Below, piece by piece: positions 50,093-63,141 of a DNA stretch of 64,000 nt (the stretch's first letter is position 1; each line of letters starts with the position of its first letter). The stretch comes from Rhodocyclales bacterium. Its GTDB lineage: Bacteria; Pseudomonadota; Gammaproteobacteria; Burkholderiales; Rhodocyclaceae. The notes below the pieces were generated by a model, which saw only the letters and a list, made by a program, of their open reading frames with translations, was not told the origin of the DNA and did not search any database. A program made the position numbers and the translations under genes. The stretch covers positions 186,001-250,000 of the forward strand of contig JACRPA010000002.1 in the NCBI GenBank assembly GCA_016214145.1, in the 5' to 3' direction.

Positions 50093-51121
50093 ATGAACCA
50101 GAATTGGCAGAACTACCTCGCAAGCCGCGGTGCGCGCTTCGAAGCCGACGAAACGAACGATTTCGGCGATGCGCTGGCCGAGCTCCAGGCGGCAGCAGCG
50201 GATACGGTAGTGGCGCCGCTGACGCAGTTCGGATTGATCCGCGCCACCGGCGAGGATGCCGCCACATTCCTGCACAGTCTTTTCTCCAACGATGTGCAGC
50301 ACCTTGGCCGGGATCGGGCAGAACGCTGCGGTTTTTGCAGTCCGAAAGGCCGTCTCCTGGCCGATTTCCTGGTCTGGCGGGAAGACCACGACTACCTGCT
50401 GCAACTCTCGGCCGACATCCAGCCTGCGATCCTCAAGAAGCTCGGCATGTACGTCCTGCGTTCGAAGGCGAAACTCTCTGATGCGAGCGGCGATATCGTC
50501 CTGCTCGGCATTGCCGGAAACGGGGCAGCAGCGGCCATCAAGGCGCTGGGCGTGGGCATTCCAGCCGCACCGTTCGACGTAGCCCATTTCGATGGTGGTA
50601 CCGTAATCCGCCTGGACGAGCGTCGCAGCCAGCTGGCGGTACGCGCCAATGCCGCTTCGCAAGTGTGGGAGACCCTGGCTTCCCAGGTTCGCCCGGTCGG
50701 GACGCCGGCGTGGCGCTGGCTGGAGATCGAGGCCGGGATCCCGCACATCACCTTGCCTACTCAGGAGGAGTTCGTGCCGCAGATGGCAAACCTCGAGTTG
50801 ATCGGCGGCGTCAGTTTTACCAAGGGCTGCTATCCGGGCCAGGAAGTGGTGGCGCGCACGAAGTATCTCGGCAAGGTGAAACGCCGGACTTACCTTGCGC
50901 ACATCAGCAGCGGCTGTCCCTTGCCCGGCACGGATCTCTTCAGTCCTGAACTGCCGGAGCAGTCCTGCGGGAAAGTCATCCAGGCCGCGCCAAGCCCGTC
51001 GGGCGGCTGTGAAATCCTTGCCTCGATGCTGATGTCGAGCGCCGAAGCCGGTGTTGTGCGCGTGGGCAGCGCCGATGGGCAGCGGCTGGAATTTCGCTCC
51101 TTGCCTTACCCGCTTGAATAG
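50093..51121 (+). CDS. ygfZ: Folate-binding YgfZ/GcvT-like protein
   Basis: 342 residues. GcvT-like fold with the diagnostic KGCYPGQEVVART motif near 242-254 containing the conserved Cys. Supports Fe-S enzyme assembly with tetrahydrofolate. Divergent from mltG; a TATAAT at 50068-50073 is a possible -10 without a clear -35. Confidence 0.92.
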   Translation: MNQNWQNYLASRGARFEADETNDFGDALAELQAAAADTVVAPLTQFGLIRATGEDAATFLHSLFSNDVQHLGRDRAERCGFCSPKGRLLADFLVWREDHDYLLQLSADIQPAILKKLGMYVLRSKAKLSDASGDIVLLGIAGNGAAAAIKALGVGIPAAPFDVAHFDGGTVIRLDERRSQLAVRANAASQVWETLASQVRPVGTPAWRWLEIEAGIPHITLPTQEEFVPQMANLELIGGVSFTKGCYPGQEVVARTKYLGKVKRRTYLAHISSGCPLPGTDLFSPELPEQSCGKVIQAAPSPSGGCEILASMLMSSAEAGVVRVGSADGQRLEFRSLPYPLE

Positions 51122-51133
51122 CGGCCTCAGGCT

Positions 51134-51910
51134 ATGTGCCTGATCCTCCTTGCCTGGCGCGCCCATCCGGACTACCCGCTGGTCGTGGCCGCCAATCGCG
51201 ACGAGTTCTTCGCCCGTCCCACCGCGCCGGCGGCATTCTGGCCGGAGGTGCCGCAGGTGCTGGCTGGCCGCGACCTCGAGGCTGGCGGCACTTGGCTAGG
51301 GGTTGCGCGCAGCGGCCGTTTTGCAGCTTTGACGAACTACCGCGACCCCGCGCGCAACAAGGCCTGTGCGCCCTCGCGCGGCGGACTGGTCAGCCGTTTC
51401 TTGACGGGCTCGCAAAGTCCTGCGGCATACCTCACGGAGCTTGAATCCTGTGCGGATCGCTACAACGGCTTCAATCTGGTGTTTGGCGATCCGGACGGCT
51501 TATGGTGTTTTTCGAATTGTGGCGAAGGCGAAAGACAGCTTGCGCCAGGAGTGTATGGCCTTTCCAACCATCTGCTCGACACGCCCTGGCCCAAGGTTGC
51601 ACGCGGCAAATCGGCCCTGAATGCCGCCCTTTGCGCGCTGCCCAACGAGATACCCCTTTTCACCCTCCTGCGCGACGACAGTATCGCGCCTGATGAGGCG
51701 CTGCCGCGCACGGGCGTCAGCCTGGAATGGGAACGGTTGCTCTCGGCGGCCTTCGTTCGCATGCCAGGCTACGGCACGCGTTCGTCAACCGTGCTGCTGA
51801 TGGATGCAACCGGAAATGTCCGTTTCATCGAGCAGGGTTTCCTGCCGGACGCCCTGCCTGGCGAAAGGCGTGAATTCGCTTTCACCATCCCTTTGTCGGC
51901 TACTCGGTAA
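51134..51910 (+). CDS. NRDE-family protein (TANGO2-like)
   Basis: 258 residues. N-terminal MCLILLAWRAHPDYPLVVAANRDE carries the NRDE signature and a Cys2 that could act as an N-terminal nucleophile as in the NTN fold. Bacterial homologues are uncharacterised; eukaryotic TANGO2 is linked to haem handling. Twelve bases after ygfZ, so co-transcribed. Its end overlaps the convergent L,D-transpeptidase gene by 11 bases. Confidence 0.85.
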   Translation: MCLILLAWRAHPDYPLVVAANRDEFFARPTAPAAFWPEVPQVLAGRDLEAGGTWLGVARSGRFAALTNYRDPARNKACAPSRGGLVSRFLTGSQSPAAYLTELESCADRYNGFNLVFGDPDGLWCFSNCGEGERQLAPGVYGLSNHLLDTPWPKVARGKSALNAALCALPNEIPLFTLLRDDSIAPDEALPRTGVSLEWERLLSAAFVRMPGYGTRSSTVLLMDATGNVRFIEQGFLPDALPGERREFAFTIPLSATR

Positions 51911-52379
51911 TCTCCACCGCCGTTCCCGCAGGGACGAGGTCGAACAGTTCAAGAATGTCCCGGTTGCGCATGCGGACGCAGCCGATCGAGCCGGGCTGTC
52001 CCAATTCCGTGCCGTCAGGCGTGCCATGGATGTAGATAAAACGGCGCATGGTATCCACGTCGCCCAGACGATTTCGCCCCGGCTCGCAACCCGATAGCCA
52101 GAGAATGCGCGTCAGGATCCAGTCGCGCCCTGGGTGCTTGTCGGCCAGTTCTCGCGAGTAGATCTCGCCAGTCGGACGCCGCCGGACAAACACGGCGTTC
52201 TCCGGCTGGTCCGCCCCGATCCTGGCTCGCACGATGTGACGGCCACGCGGCGTGCAATTGCTGCCCCGCTGTTCGCCAGGTCCCATCTTGGAGGTGGAGA
52301 CGGTAAAGGAACGCAGGCATTTGCCCGTTTCGTCAAATAGATCGAGTGCCTGTCGCGAGAGGGTGATGCGTATCTTCAT
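51900..52379 (-). CDS. YkuD-type L,D-transpeptidase without signal peptide
   Basis: 159 residues, consisting almost only of the YkuD domain. Catalytic H118 (IHGT) and C134 (SIGC) in the HX14-17SXGC arrangement are intact. L,D-transpeptidases cross-link or attach proteins to peptidoglycan outside the cytoplasm, yet the protein begins with the first domain strand (MKIRITLSRQALDLFD) and has no export signal; the in-frame upstream stretch over tadA does not look like one either. One base separates it from the tadA stop. Confidence 0.85.
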   Translation of the reverse strand: MKIRITLSRQALDLFDETGKCLRSFTVSTSKMGPGEQRGSNCTPRGRHIVRARIGADQPENAVFVRRRPTGEIYSRELADKHPGRDWILTRILWLSGCEPGRNRLGDVDTMRRFIYIHGTPDGTELGQPGSIGCVRMRNRDILELFDLVPAGTAVEITE

Positions 52380-52380
52380 T

Positions 52381-52893
<513 letters not shown>

Positions 52894-52950
52894 TTAAATT
52901 CGCTTGGCATGACATGCCCCGGTTTCGGGGGCCACCAGGAAGGATAAATC

Positions 52951-53718
52951 ATGGCACTCTGGCTCCGCTTTACACACCAAGGTTCGACCGGCTTCGGCAG
53001 GGTAGACAAGGATACCATTCAGGTCTGTTCGGGCGATCTGTTTGCCGGGGCAAAGCCCACCGGCGAGCGCCTGGCCCTGGATGCAGTGACGTTTCTGCCT
53101 CCCTGCCAGCCGACGAAAATGCTCGGTTTGTGGAACAATTTTTCAGCACGCGCGGAGGTGGAGAAACTGCAGCGGCCGGAGCATCCGCTCTGGTTCGTCA
53201 AGACGAACAACTGCTTCATGGCGCATGGCGAGCCGATCCGGCGGCCGGCGGGCTACGATGGCCCGGTGGTCTTCGAGGGCGAACTGGGCGTGGTGATCGG
53301 CAAGCCCTGCAAAGGCATCAGTGAAGCCGAGGCCGATAGCCATATTTTCGGCTATACCTGCGTGAACGACGTCACTGCCCGGCAAATCCTGCGCTGCGAC
53401 CCCAGCTTTCCGCAATGGAGCCGCGCCAAGAGCTTCGACACCTTCGGACCATTCGGGCCGGTGATTGCCACCGGCATCGAGCCGGATGCGCTTTCGGTGA
53501 GGACCCTGGTGAATGGCGAGGAGAAGCAGAACTACCCTGTGGCCGACATGTTCTTCCGGCCGCGCGCGATCGTCAGCCGCCTGTCGCAGGACATGACGCT
53601 GATGCCCGGCGACATCATCGCCTGCGGCACTTCGCTCGGGGCCGGTCCGATCAAGGAAGGTGATCTGGTGGAGATAGAAATCGAGGGTGTGGGGCGGTTG
53701 ACCAACCGCTTCGGCTGA
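52951..53718 (+). CDS. Fumarylacetoacetate hydrolase-family protein
   Basis: 255 residues. FAH fold with metal-site residues FEGELGVVIGK near 107-117, the Asp of VNDVTARQ near 141 and GDIIACGTSLGAGP near 223. Family members hydrolyse or decarboxylate beta-diketo/2-oxo acids, including HpaG-type and ureidoglycolate-like enzymes; the substrate is unknown. AAGGA precedes the ATG. Transcribed alone between tadA and guaA. Confidence 0.82.
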   Translation: MALWLRFTHQGSTGFGRVDKDTIQVCSGDLFAGAKPTGERLALDAVTFLPPCQPTKMLGLWNNFSARAEVEKLQRPEHPLWFVKTNNCFMAHGEPIRRPAGYDGPVVFEGELGVVIGKPCKGISEAEADSHIFGYTCVNDVTARQILRCDPSFPQWSRAKSFDTFGPFGPVIATGIEPDALSVRTLVNGEEKQNYPVADMFFRPRAIVSRLSQDMTLMPGDIIACGTSLGAGPIKEGDLVEIEIEGVGRLTNRFG

Positions 53719-53724
53719 CCTGCC

Positions 53725-55287
53725 CTACTCCCATTCGATGGTCGCCGGCGGCTTGCCGGAGATGTCGTAGACCACGCGGTTGATGCCACGCACCTCGTTG
53801 ATGATGCGGTTGGAGACCTTGCCAAGGAGACTGTAGGGCAGTTCGGCCCACTGGGCCGTCATGAAATCCTGCGTTTGCACGGCGCGCAGCGCCACCACAT
53901 TTTCATAGGTGCGGCCGTCGCCCATGACGCCGACGGATCGCACCGGCAGGAACACGGCAAAGGCCTGCGAGGTCTTTTCGTACCATTCCGCGGCACGCAG
54001 CTCGTCGATGAAGATGGCGTCGGCCCGGCGCAGCAGATCGGCATACTCGCGCTTGACCTCGCCCAGGATGCGCACCCCCAGGCCGGGGCCCGGGAAGGGG
54101 TGGCGATACACCATGTCGTGCGGCAGGCCGAGCGCCACGCCCAGTTCGCGCACCTCGTCCTTGAACAACTCGCGCAGCGGCTCCAGCAGCTTGAGGTGCA
54201 ACGTTTCCGGCAGGCCGCCGACGTTGTGGTGCGACTTGATGGTGTGGGCCTTCTTGGTCTTGGCGCCGGCGGACTCGATCACGTCGGGATAGATGGTGCC
54301 CTGCGCCAGCCACTTGGCCTTGGGCAGCTTTTCGGCCTCGTTCTGGAACACTTCGACAAAGTCAGCCCCGATGATACGGCGTTTTTTCTCTGGGTCGGTT
54401 ACGCCCGCGAGCTTGCCGAGAAACTGATCGGCGGCATCGACATGGATGACCTTGACGCCGAGGCTGCGGGCGAATGTCTTCATCACCTGCTCTGCCTCGT
54501 TCAGGCGCAGCAGGCCGTTATCCACGAAGACGCAGATGAGCTGGTCGCCGATGGCGCGATGGATCAGCGCCGCAGCGACCGAGGAATCGACGCCGCCGGA
54601 CAGGCCAAGGATTACCTCCTCCGTCCCGACCTGCGCACGGATTTTCCCGACGGCTTCGCCGATGTAATCCGGCATGTTCCAGTCGCCCGTGCAGCCGCAG
54701 ATGTCCAGCACGAAGCGGGCGATGATGGCCTTGCCCTGGAGGGTGTGGGTGACCTCGGGGTGAAACTGCACGCCATAGAAGCGACGGGCCTCGTCGGCCA
54801 TGCCGGCGATCGGCGTGGATTCGTTGCCGGCGATGACCTTGAACCCGGCGGGCAGCTCGGTAACCTTGTCGCCGTGGCTCATCCACACGTCGAGCAGGCC
54901 GTGGCCTTCGGCATTGACGCTGTCCTGGATGCCGTCCAGGAGTTTGGAATGGCCGCGGGCACGGATCTCGGCATAGCCGAACTCACGCTTTTTCGCGCCT
55001 TCCACCTTGCCGCCCAGCTGCGCGGCCATGGTCTGCATGCCGTAGCAGATGCCCAGGACCGGTATGCCCAACTCGAAAACGGCTTGCGAGGCCCGATAGG
55101 CCTCCTCTTCATACACCGAGTTGGGTCCGCCTGAGAGGATGATGCCGACGGGCGCGAACTCGCGGATGAAGGCTTCGGAAACGTCGTAGGGATGCAGTTC
55201 GCAATAGACCTGCTGCTCGCGCACGCGGCGGGCGATCAATTGCGAATACTGGGCGCCGAAATCGAGGATGAGTATCTTTTTGTGCAT
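53725..55287 (-). CDS. guaA: GMP synthase (glutamine-hydrolysing)
   Basis: 520 residues. Class I amidotransferase with C81 (GICYG) and His in QFHPEVTHT near 174, ATP pyrophosphatase P-loop [10 protein letters not shown] near 227-236, and the C-terminal dimerisation domain ending in the conserved PATIEWE. Converts XMP to GMP. 21 bases after guaB. Confidence 0.97.
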   Translation of the reverse strand: MHKKILILDFGAQYSQLIARRVREQQVYCELHPYDVSEAFIREFAPVGIILSGGPNSVYEEEAYRASQAVFELGIPVLGICYGMQTMAAQLGGKVEGAKKREFGYAEIRARGHSKLLDGIQDSVNAEGHGLLDVWMSHGDKVTELPAGFKVIAGNESTPIAGMADEARRFYGVQFHPEVTHTLQGKAIIARFVLDICGCTGDWNMPDYIGEAVGKIRAQVGTEEVILGLSGGVDSSVAAALIHRAIGDQLICVFVDNGLLRLNEAEQVMKTFARSLGVKVIHVDAADQFLGKLAGVTDPEKKRRIIGADFVEVFQNEAEKLPKAKWLAQGTIYPDVIESAGAKTKKAHTIKSHHNVGGLPETLHLKLLEPLRELFKDEVRELGVALGLPHDMVYRHPFPGPGLGVRILGEVKREYADLLRRADAIFIDELRAAEWYEKTSQAFAVFLPVRSVGVMGDGRTYENVVALRAVQTQDFMTAQWAELPYSLLGKVSNRIINEVRGINRVVYDISGKPPATIEWE

Positions 55288-55308
55288 GGCTGAAACGCCC
55301 CTAGGGGC

Positions 55309-57287
<1,979 letters not shown>

Positions 57288-57291
57288 CGCT

Positions 57292-57609
57292 CTATCCTTC
57301 CTGGTCCCCTCCACCCTTCTTCATCGCCTTGCCCTCTTCCGCCCGCTTTTTGCGGACTTCCTTCGGGTCGGCGATCAGCGGCCGGTAGATTTCGACGCGA
57401 TCCCGGTCGCGCAACTGTGCATCCAGCTTGGTGAGCTTGCCGAAAACCCCGACCTTGTTCTTCGCCAGATCGATCTCGGGAAATTTCTGTTTGAGTCCGG
57501 AGGCTTCGATAGCCTGTTGCACGGTGCTGCCGGCGGGCAGAATCAACTTCACCAGTTCCTGTTTTTGCGGCAACGCATAGGTGATCTCTATCGAAAGCGA
57601 TTCAGGCAT
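57292..57609 (-). CDS. rnfH: RnfH-family ubiquitin-like protein
   Basis: 105 residues. Beta-grasp fold start SIEITYALPQKQELVKLILP, VGVFGKL and DRVEIYRPLIADPKEVRKKRAE are typical of RnfH/UPF0125. C-terminal tail is Lys/Glu/Gly-rich. ATG at 57609 lies inside the last codons of ratA (8-base overlap). ratA-rnfH pairing is conserved in proteobacteria; the role is unclear. Confidence 0.85.
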   Translation of the reverse strand: MPESLSIEITYALPQKQELVKLILPAGSTVQQAIEASGLKQKFPEIDLAKNKVGVFGKLTKLDAQLRDRDRVEIYRPLIADPKEVRKKRAEEGKAMKKGGGDQEG

Positions 57610-58042
57610 TTTGCACATAGACCTGCCCCGCCCGGCGAACGAACGAGTCGACAAAAGTGTTGGCGATATGATGAAAAACCGGGCCAAGCGCCTTTTCCAG
57701 CAGCTTGCTGGAGAATTCGTAGTGGAGCTGGAACTCGACTTTGCAGGCCGTGTCGCCGAGAGGCTTGAAATGCCAGCAGCCGTCGAGGTGCTCGAAGGGG
57801 CCGTGTCGCAGGTTTATTTTCATGAAATGCGGCGCCTCCTTGTCATTTTCGGTGGAGAAATCCGCCTTGATGCCATGATAGTTGATATGCAGCGTCGCGA
57901 CCGTCTTGGCCTCGTCGCGATGGATCAATTCGGTGCCGCCGCACCACGGCAGAAATTGGGGATACTCCTCCACTGCGTCGACGAGATGAAACATCTGTCC
58001 GACGCTGTATTCGATCAGGACGGACTTCCTGACTTCGGCCAT
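57602..58042 (-). CDS. ratA: RatA/COQ10-like START-domain protein
   Basis: 146 residues, polyketide cyclase/START fold: VRKSVLIEYSVGQMFHLVDAVEEYPQFLPWC at the N-terminus. E. coli RatA was reported to inhibit 70S assembly as a toxin, while relatives bind ubiquinone (COQ10). ATG at 58042; a GTG at 58051 is possible. Divergent from smpB, as in E. coli ratA/smpB. Confidence 0.88.
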   Translation of the reverse strand: MAEVRKSVLIEYSVGQMFHLVDAVEEYPQFLPWCGGTELIHRDEAKTVATLHINYHGIKADFSTENDKEAPHFMKINLRHGPFEHLDGCWHFKPLGDTACKVEFQLHYEFSSKLLEKALGPVFHHIANTFVDSFVRRAGQVYVQNA

Positions 58043-58052
58043 GATCGCCACA

Positions 58053-58074
58053 TGCTATAGAATCCTGCAAATTC
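58053..58074. promoter_or_regulatory. Inverted repeat TAGAAT-N7-ATTCTA between ratA and smpB
   Basis: TAGAAT CCTGCAA ATTCTA lies within the 48-base divergent gap, preceded by TGCTA so that TGCTATAGA also fits an extended -10 for smpB. A near copy occurs between ppsA and ppsR. Confidence 0.45.
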
Positions 58075-58090
58075 TAGCGTAAAAGCCGCC

Positions 58091-58537
58091 ATGAGCATTG
58101 TCGACAACAAGAAGGCCTTCCACGACTACTTCGTCGAGGAGCGCTTCGAGGCCGGTCTCGTTCTGGAAGGCTGGGAAGTCAAGGCGATCCGGGCCGGCCG
58201 GGCGCAGATCAAGGAGGCCTACGTCATCCTTCGGGGCGGGGAGGTTTTCCTGATTGGTTGCCATATCAGCCCTCTGCCGACAGCCTCGACCCATATCCAG
58301 CCCGATCCGGTCCGCACACGCAAGCTCTTGTTGAATGCTGCAGAGATCAGCAAGCTGATCGGCAAGGTAGAGCGCGCCGGCTATGCCCTGGTGCCGCTCG
58401 ATCTGCATTTCACCAAGGGGCGCGTGAAAATCGCCATCGGGCTCGCCCACGGCAAGAAACAGCACGACAAGCGGGATACCGAAAAGAAGCGCGACTGGGA
58501 GCGCGAGAAGCAGCGCCTGATGCGGGTCAAGGCTTGA
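58091..58537 (+). CDS. smpB: SsrA-binding protein SmpB
   Basis: 148 residues. [23 protein letters not shown] start, [16 protein letters not shown], and the basic C-terminal helix ([17 protein letters not shown]). Binds tmRNA for ribosome rescue. No tmRNA gene is in the window. Its end overlaps the convergent stomatin gene by 11 bases. Confidence 0.96.
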   Translation: MSIVDNKKAFHDYFVEERFEAGLVLEGWEVKAIRAGRAQIKEAYVILRGGEVFLIGCHISPLPTASTHIQPDPVRTRKLLLNAAEISKLIGKVERAGYALVPLDLHFTKGRVKIAIGLAHGKKQHDKRDTEKKRDWEREKQRLMRVKA

Positions 58538-59384
58538 ACTTGCCCAGTACGCCGCGTACCGTTTCCTGAATATCGGCGGGCAACACGATCATCTTGGCGT
58601 TGTCCGATGCCGCCAGCTTGGTGATCGAGGTAATGTATTTCTCGCCCAGCAGGTAGAGCATTGGCGTATCTCGATCACCAATCGCCTGGGCGACGCGCTT
58701 GATCGCTTCCGCTGACGCCTCAGCCAGCGTGACCTGCGCTTCCGCGTCGCGCCGTGCGGATTCGACGCGCGCTTCGGCCTGCAGGATCATCGACTGCTTT
58801 TCGCCCTCGGCGCGTGTCACTGTTGCCTTGCGCTCGCGTTCGGCGGAGGCCTGCTGTTCCATGGCCTTTTGCATCGAAGGCGACGGTTTGATGTCCTGTA
58901 TTTCCACCGACTTGACCGTCAGACCCCAGTCCAGAGCCTCGTCGGCGATGCTCTCGCGAAGCCGCGCCTTGATCTTGTCGCGGCTGGAGAGTGCCTGGTC
59001 GAGTTCCATCTCGCCGACGATCGATCGCAGCGTGGTCATTATCATGTTGCGAATCGCCTCGGAGAAATCGGTCACGCCATATACTGCCTTGATCGGATCA
59101 GTCACCTTGATGAAGGCGATGGCATTGGTGAGTATCACCGCGTTGTCCCTGGTGATGACTTCCTGTTCCTGCACGTCGAGGATGATATCTTTGGTAATGA
59201 TTTTGTATCGGACATTCTGTACGTATGGAACCAGCAAGCGTAAGCCCGGCAGCAGCGTGCGGTCGTACTTTCCCAGCCATTCGACGACCCACTCCTCGCC
59301 CTGCGGCACGATGCGCACGCCTTTCCAGACAGTAACCAACGCGAAAGTGAAAATTGCTACCGCGACAATGAATCCTGCGCCCAT
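58527..59384 (-). CDS. SPFH/stomatin-like membrane protein
   Basis: 285 residues. N-terminal membrane hairpin (1-20), SPFH/band-7 domain (~20-190) and a helical Ala/Glu-rich oligomerisation segment (~180-225). Forms membrane microdomain scaffolds and pairs with NfeD proteins; QmcA-like. Nine bases downstream of the nfeD-like gene. Confidence 0.9.
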   Translation of the reverse strand: MGAGFIVAVAIFTFALVTVWKGVRIVPQGEEWVVEWLGKYDRTLLPGLRLLVPYVQNVRYKIITKDIILDVQEQEVITRDNAVILTNAIAFIKVTDPIKAVYGVTDFSEAIRNMIMTTLRSIVGEMELDQALSSRDKIKARLRESIADEALDWGLTVKSVEIQDIKPSPSMQKAMEQQASAERERKATVTRAEGEKQSMILQAEARVESARRDAEAQVTLAEASAEAIKRVAQAIGDRDTPMLYLLGEKYITSITKLAASDNAKMIVLPADIQETVRGVLGKFKP

Positions 59385-59393
59385 TTCCCCTCC

Positions 59394-59849
59394 CTATGCC
59401 TTGCCAACCTTGAGAAAACTGCCCTCGATGCCGAGCACCTTGACACGCTCGCCCGACCTGATCGATTCGTCCGATATGCATTCCCAACTCTCAGAGCCGA
59501 CGAGCGGCTTCTGGAAACGCACCTGCCCCTTCTGGTAAGGCTCGACGTCGCGGGTCAGCATGCCGACCTCGCCGACGATGTTCGAGTCCGACATGCCCAC
59601 CCGGGTTTTGTGCATGCCGGTTTTGAAGATGCGGAACCAGATCACGACCATCGCCACCGAGGCGATGGTCCATGTCAGCAGTTGCGCGGTCAGACCCAGG
59701 GAGGGCGCAACCAGCACGATAAGCGAGACCAGCAGGGCGCCCAGTCCGAACCAGACGATGAAGAATGCCGGCACTGCCAATTCCGCAATGATCAGACCTA
59801 TGCCCAGCACCGCCCAGTGCCACCATTCAGGTTGCATGCCTGTCTCCAT
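59394..59849 (-). CDS. NfeD-family membrane protein
   Basis: 151 residues. Two to three membrane helices (~8-70) and a C-terminal OB-fold domain (VGEVGMLTRDVEPYQKGQVRFQ...GERVKVLGIEGSFLKV). NfeD short form, partner of the adjacent stomatin (the STOPP pair). The ATG lies two bases after the ppsA stop, so the pair follows ppsA in a transcript. Confidence 0.88.
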   Translation of the reverse strand: METGMQPEWWHWAVLGIGLIIAELAVPAFFIVWFGLGALLVSLIVLVAPSLGLTAQLLTWTIASVAMVVIWFRIFKTGMHKTRVGMSDSNIVGEVGMLTRDVEPYQKGQVRFQKPLVGSESWECISDESIRSGERVKVLGIEGSFLKVGKA

Positions 59850-59851
59850 GA

Positions 59852-62236
59852 TTATTTGCCCTGTTCCGCCAGATGCCTGCCCAGCCGCATCCAAGTATCC
59901 ACCACCGTATCAGGATTGAGGGAAATCGTCACGATACCCTCGTCCATCAGCCATTCCGCAAAATCGACGTGATCCGACGGTCCCTGGCCGCAAATGCCAA
60001 CATACTTGTCGAGCCTGCGGCAGGTCTTGATGGCCATGCTGAGCAAGGCTTTTACGGCGGCATCGCGTTCATCAAACAGCCCTGCGACCAGGCCCGAGTC
60101 CCGGTCGAGACCCAGAGTAAGTTGCGTCAAGTCATTGGAACCAATGGAGAACCCATCGAAGTGCTCAAGAAAACGTTCTGCCAGGAGAGCGTTGGAGGGG
60201 ATTTCGCACATCATGATCAGGCGAAGACCGTTCTCTCCCCGTTTAAGTCCGTTCGTGGCCAAAAGATCGACGACCCCCTTGGCCTCCTCCACGGTACGGG
60301 TGAAAGGCACCATGATTTCGACGTTGGTCAGGCCCATGTCGTCACGGACTTTTTTCAAAGCACGGCATTCCAGTTCGAAACATTCGCGGAAGGAAGGCGC
60401 CACGTAGCGCGAAGCGCCGCGAAAGCCGAGCATCGGGTTTTCCTCTTCCGGCTCGTAAATTTCTCCGCCAAGCAACTTGCGGTATTCGTTCGATTTGAAG
60501 TCGGACAGTCGGACGATGACGGGTTTCGGCCAGAAGGCGGCGGCAATGGTCGAAACGCCCTCGGCCAGCTTGTCGACGAAGAAGTCCTTCGGGCTGGCGT
60601 AACCGCGGGAACGGCGCCTGATTTCGTCGCGCAGGCTGGCAGGAACGCGATCCAGCTCCAGAATGGCCTTGGGATGGATGCCGATGACGTTGTTGATGAT
60701 GAACTCGATGCGCGCCAGGCCAACGCCGGCGTTGGGGATGCCCTGGAATTCGAAGGCCAGTTCGGGATTGCCGACGTTCATGGCGATCTTCACCGGTAGC
60801 TCGGGCAGGTTGCCCAACTCCTGCGTGATCACCTCGAAGTCGAGAACTCCCCGGTAAATGTAGCCGGTATCGCCTTCGGCGCAGGATACGGTAACCGACT
60901 CGCCCTCGGCCAGCGAGGAAGTTGCGTTGCCGCATCCCACCACGGCCGGGATGCCCAACTCCCGCGCGATGATGGCGGCATGGCAGGTGCGGCCGCCACG
61001 GTTCGTGACGATCGCCGCCGCACGCTTCATGACGGGCTCCCAGTTCGGATCCGTCATGTCCGTGACGAGGATGTCGCCCGGCTGCACTTTGGACATCTGT
61101 GCAGCGTCCGGGATGATGCGCACCAGTCCGGTGGCGATTTTCTGGCCGATGGCGCGTCCCGAGACGATCACTTTCGAATGCTGCTTCAGGCGATAGCGAT
61201 GCAGAACATGCTGGCTTTCGCCCGCCTTTACGGTCTCGGGACGTGCCTGCAGGATGTAGAGCTTGCCGTCTATGCCATCCCTGCCCCATTCGATGTCCAT
61301 CGGACGGCCATAATGCTGCTCGATCGATACGGCGTAGCGGGCCAGTTCCAGGACATCCTCGTCGGTGAGCGCGAAGCGGTTGCGGTCGGCTTCGTCAACA
61401 TCCACCGTGCGGGTCGAGCGGCCGGCCTGCTTGGCATCGGTAAATTCCATCCTGATCAGCTTCGAACCCAGATTGCGGCGGATGATGGCCGGGCGTCCTT
61501 CCGCCAGCTTCGGCTTGTGCACATAAAACTCGTCTGGGTTGACAGCCCCCTGGACCACCGTCTCCCCCAAACCATAGGAGGCCGTGACGAAGACGACATC
61601 GCGGAAGCCGGACTCCGTATCCAGGGTGAAGATGACGCCGGCTGCACCGATGTCGCTGCGCACCATGCGTTGCACGCCTGCGGACAGAGCCACATCGGCG
61701 TGCCGGAAGTGCTTGTGCACACGATAGGCGATGGCCCTGTCGTTGTAGAGCGATGCAAAAACATGCTTGACAGCCTGCAGCACGTTGTCCAGGCCATGGA
61801 TATTGAGAAAGGTCTCCTGCTGTCCGGCAAAGGATGCATCGGGCAGGTCTTCCGCCGTGGCGCTGGATCGAACGGCAAACGAGGCATCCGCTTCCCCGCT
61901 GCCGGCCAGTGCCAGGTAATGCGTCTTGATTTCCCGTTCGAGCTGCTCTGGAAACGGCTGGTCGGCGATCCAGTCCCGAATCTGCGCGCCTGCGGACGCC
62001 AGGGCCTCGACATCCTCGACGTTCAGGCGGTCGAGCAAAGCGTTGATGCGTTGAGCCAGCCCGCGATGACCGAGGAAATCGCGATAGGCTTCAGCCGTGG
62101 TGGCAAATCCGCCAGGTACGCGGACGCCGGAATGGGCGAGCTGGCTGATCATTTCGCCCAGGGAGGCATTCTTGCCGCCCACCTTTTCAACGTCGCTCAT
62201 GCGCAGTTCTTCGAACGCTATTACGTATTGGCTCAT
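59852..62236 (-). CDS. ppsA: Phosphoenolpyruvate synthase
   Basis: 794 residues. N-terminal ATP-grasp ([33 protein letters not shown]), swivelling phosphohistidine domain ([23 protein letters not shown]) and C-terminal PEP-binding barrel (GSNDLTQL ... GICGQGPSD). Makes PEP from pyruvate for gluconeogenesis, important for growth on organic acids and aromatics. Divergent from its regulator ppsR. Confidence 0.97.
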   Translation of the reverse strand: MSQYVIAFEELRMSDVEKVGGKNASLGEMISQLAHSGVRVPGGFATTAEAYRDFLGHRGLAQRINALLDRLNVEDVEALASAGAQIRDWIADQPFPEQLEREIKTHYLALAGSGEADASFAVRSSATAEDLPDASFAGQQETFLNIHGLDNVLQAVKHVFASLYNDRAIAYRVHKHFRHADVALSAGVQRMVRSDIGAAGVIFTLDTESGFRDVVFVTASYGLGETVVQGAVNPDEFYVHKPKLAEGRPAIIRRNLGSKLIRMEFTDAKQAGRSTRTVDVDEADRNRFALTDEDVLELARYAVSIEQHYGRPMDIEWGRDGIDGKLYILQARPETVKAGESQHVLHRYRLKQHSKVIVSGRAIGQKIATGLVRIIPDAAQMSKVQPGDILVTDMTDPNWEPVMKRAAAIVTNRGGRTCHAAIIARELGIPAVVGCGNATSSLAEGESVTVSCAEGDTGYIYRGVLDFEVITQELGNLPELPVKIAMNVGNPELAFEFQGIPNAGVGLARIEFIINNVIGIHPKAILELDRVPASLRDEIRRRSRGYASPKDFFVDKLAEGVSTIAAAFWPKPVIVRLSDFKSNEYRKLLGGEIYEPEEENPMLGFRGASRYVAPSFRECFELECRALKKVRDDMGLTNVEIMVPFTRTVEEAKGVVDLLATNGLKRGENGLRLIMMCEIPSNALLAERFLEHFDGFSIGSNDLTQLTLGLDRDSGLVAGLFDERDAAVKALLSMAIKTCRRLDKYVGICGQGPSDHVDFAEWLMDEGIVTISLNPDTVVDTWMRLGRHLAEQGK

Positions 62237-62264
62237 TTCGGTCTTTCAGGGCTGCATCAACGCT

Positions 62265-62283
62265 ATAGAATATAAAATTCTAT
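62265..62283. promoter_or_regulatory. Inverted repeat in the ppsA/ppsR divergent promoter
   Basis: ATAGAAT ATAAA ATTCTAT is a perfect 7-bp dyad in the 74-base gap. TATAGA and TATAAA on plus, and TATTCT/TATAGC on minus, offer -10 boxes for both genes, so the dyad could be a shared promoter core or an operator. Confidence 0.5.
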
Positions 62284-62310
62284 CCGCTTTTATCAGTTGG
62301 GGATTTCCCG

Positions 62311-63141
62311 ATGACGGACAGGCCTGCCCGAACGGTGTTTTTCATATCCGACGGCACCGGCATTACCGCAGAAACGCTGGGCCACAGCTTGCTTACGCAA
62401 TTCGAGGGGATCGATTTCCGCCAGGTGCGCGTTCCCTTTGTTTCCACACTGGCCCAGGCGAGGGAATGCCTGCTGCAAATCCGGCATGCGGCCGAACGGG
62501 ATGGCATCCGTCCTATCGTCGTCACCACCCTGGTGGATCCCAATGTCGGCAAAATGCTGCGCGAAGCCGATGCGCTTTTCCTCGATTTCTTCGAAGCCTT
62601 CATCGTGCCGCTGGAGGAGGAACTCGGCGCAAAGTCCACTCACACCATCGGTCGCTCGCATGGCCAGGCCAGCAGCCAGGATTACAGCAACCGCATCGAG
62701 GCGGTGAATTTCACCCTGGCCCACGATGATGGCGCATCCGACTTGAATCTGGACAAGGCCGAGGTGATCCTGATCGGTGTCTCGCGCAGCGGGAAAACTC
62801 CCACCAGCCTGTACCTGGCGCTGCAATTCGGCATCCGGGCGGCCAATTACCCGTTGATCCCCGAGGATTTCGATAGGAAGAAATTGCCCGAAGTCCTTTA
62901 TAGGCATCAGGCCAAGCTGTTCGGTCTGACCATCGCGCCGGAACGGCTGCATCAAATACGCACGGAGAGACGGCCCGACAGCAAATATGCTTCCCTGGCG
63001 AATTGCCGATTCGAAATCGAGGAGGCGCAAAAACTGATGAAACGGGAAGGCGTGCGCTGGATGGACTCAACGACAAAATCCATCGAAGAGATCGCCACGA
63101 CGATCATGCAGGCGGTGAAGCTGGATCGCCATGTTTTCTAA
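62311..63141 (+). CDS. ppsR: PEP synthase regulatory protein (kinase/pyrophosphorylase)
   Basis: 276 residues, DUF299. [19 protein letters not shown] at the N-terminus, P-loop GVSRSGKT at 156-163 and [19 protein letters not shown] near 116-134. Uses ADP to phosphorylate and inactivate PEP synthase, and phosphate to reactivate it. Divergently paired with ppsA. Ends in a four-base overlap with the convergent RNA methyltransferase. Confidence 0.95.
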   Translation: MTDRPARTVFFISDGTGITAETLGHSLLTQFEGIDFRQVRVPFVSTLAQARECLLQIRHAAERDGIRPIVVTTLVDPNVGKMLREADALFLDFFEAFIVPLEEELGAKSTHTIGRSHGQASSQDYSNRIEAVNFTLAHDDGASDLNLDKAEVILIGVSRSGKTPTSLYLALQFGIRAANYPLIPEDFDRKKLPEVLYRHQAKLFGLTIAPERLHQIRTERRPDSKYASLANCRFEIEEAQKLMKREGVRWMDSTTKSIEEIATTIMQAVKLDRHVF

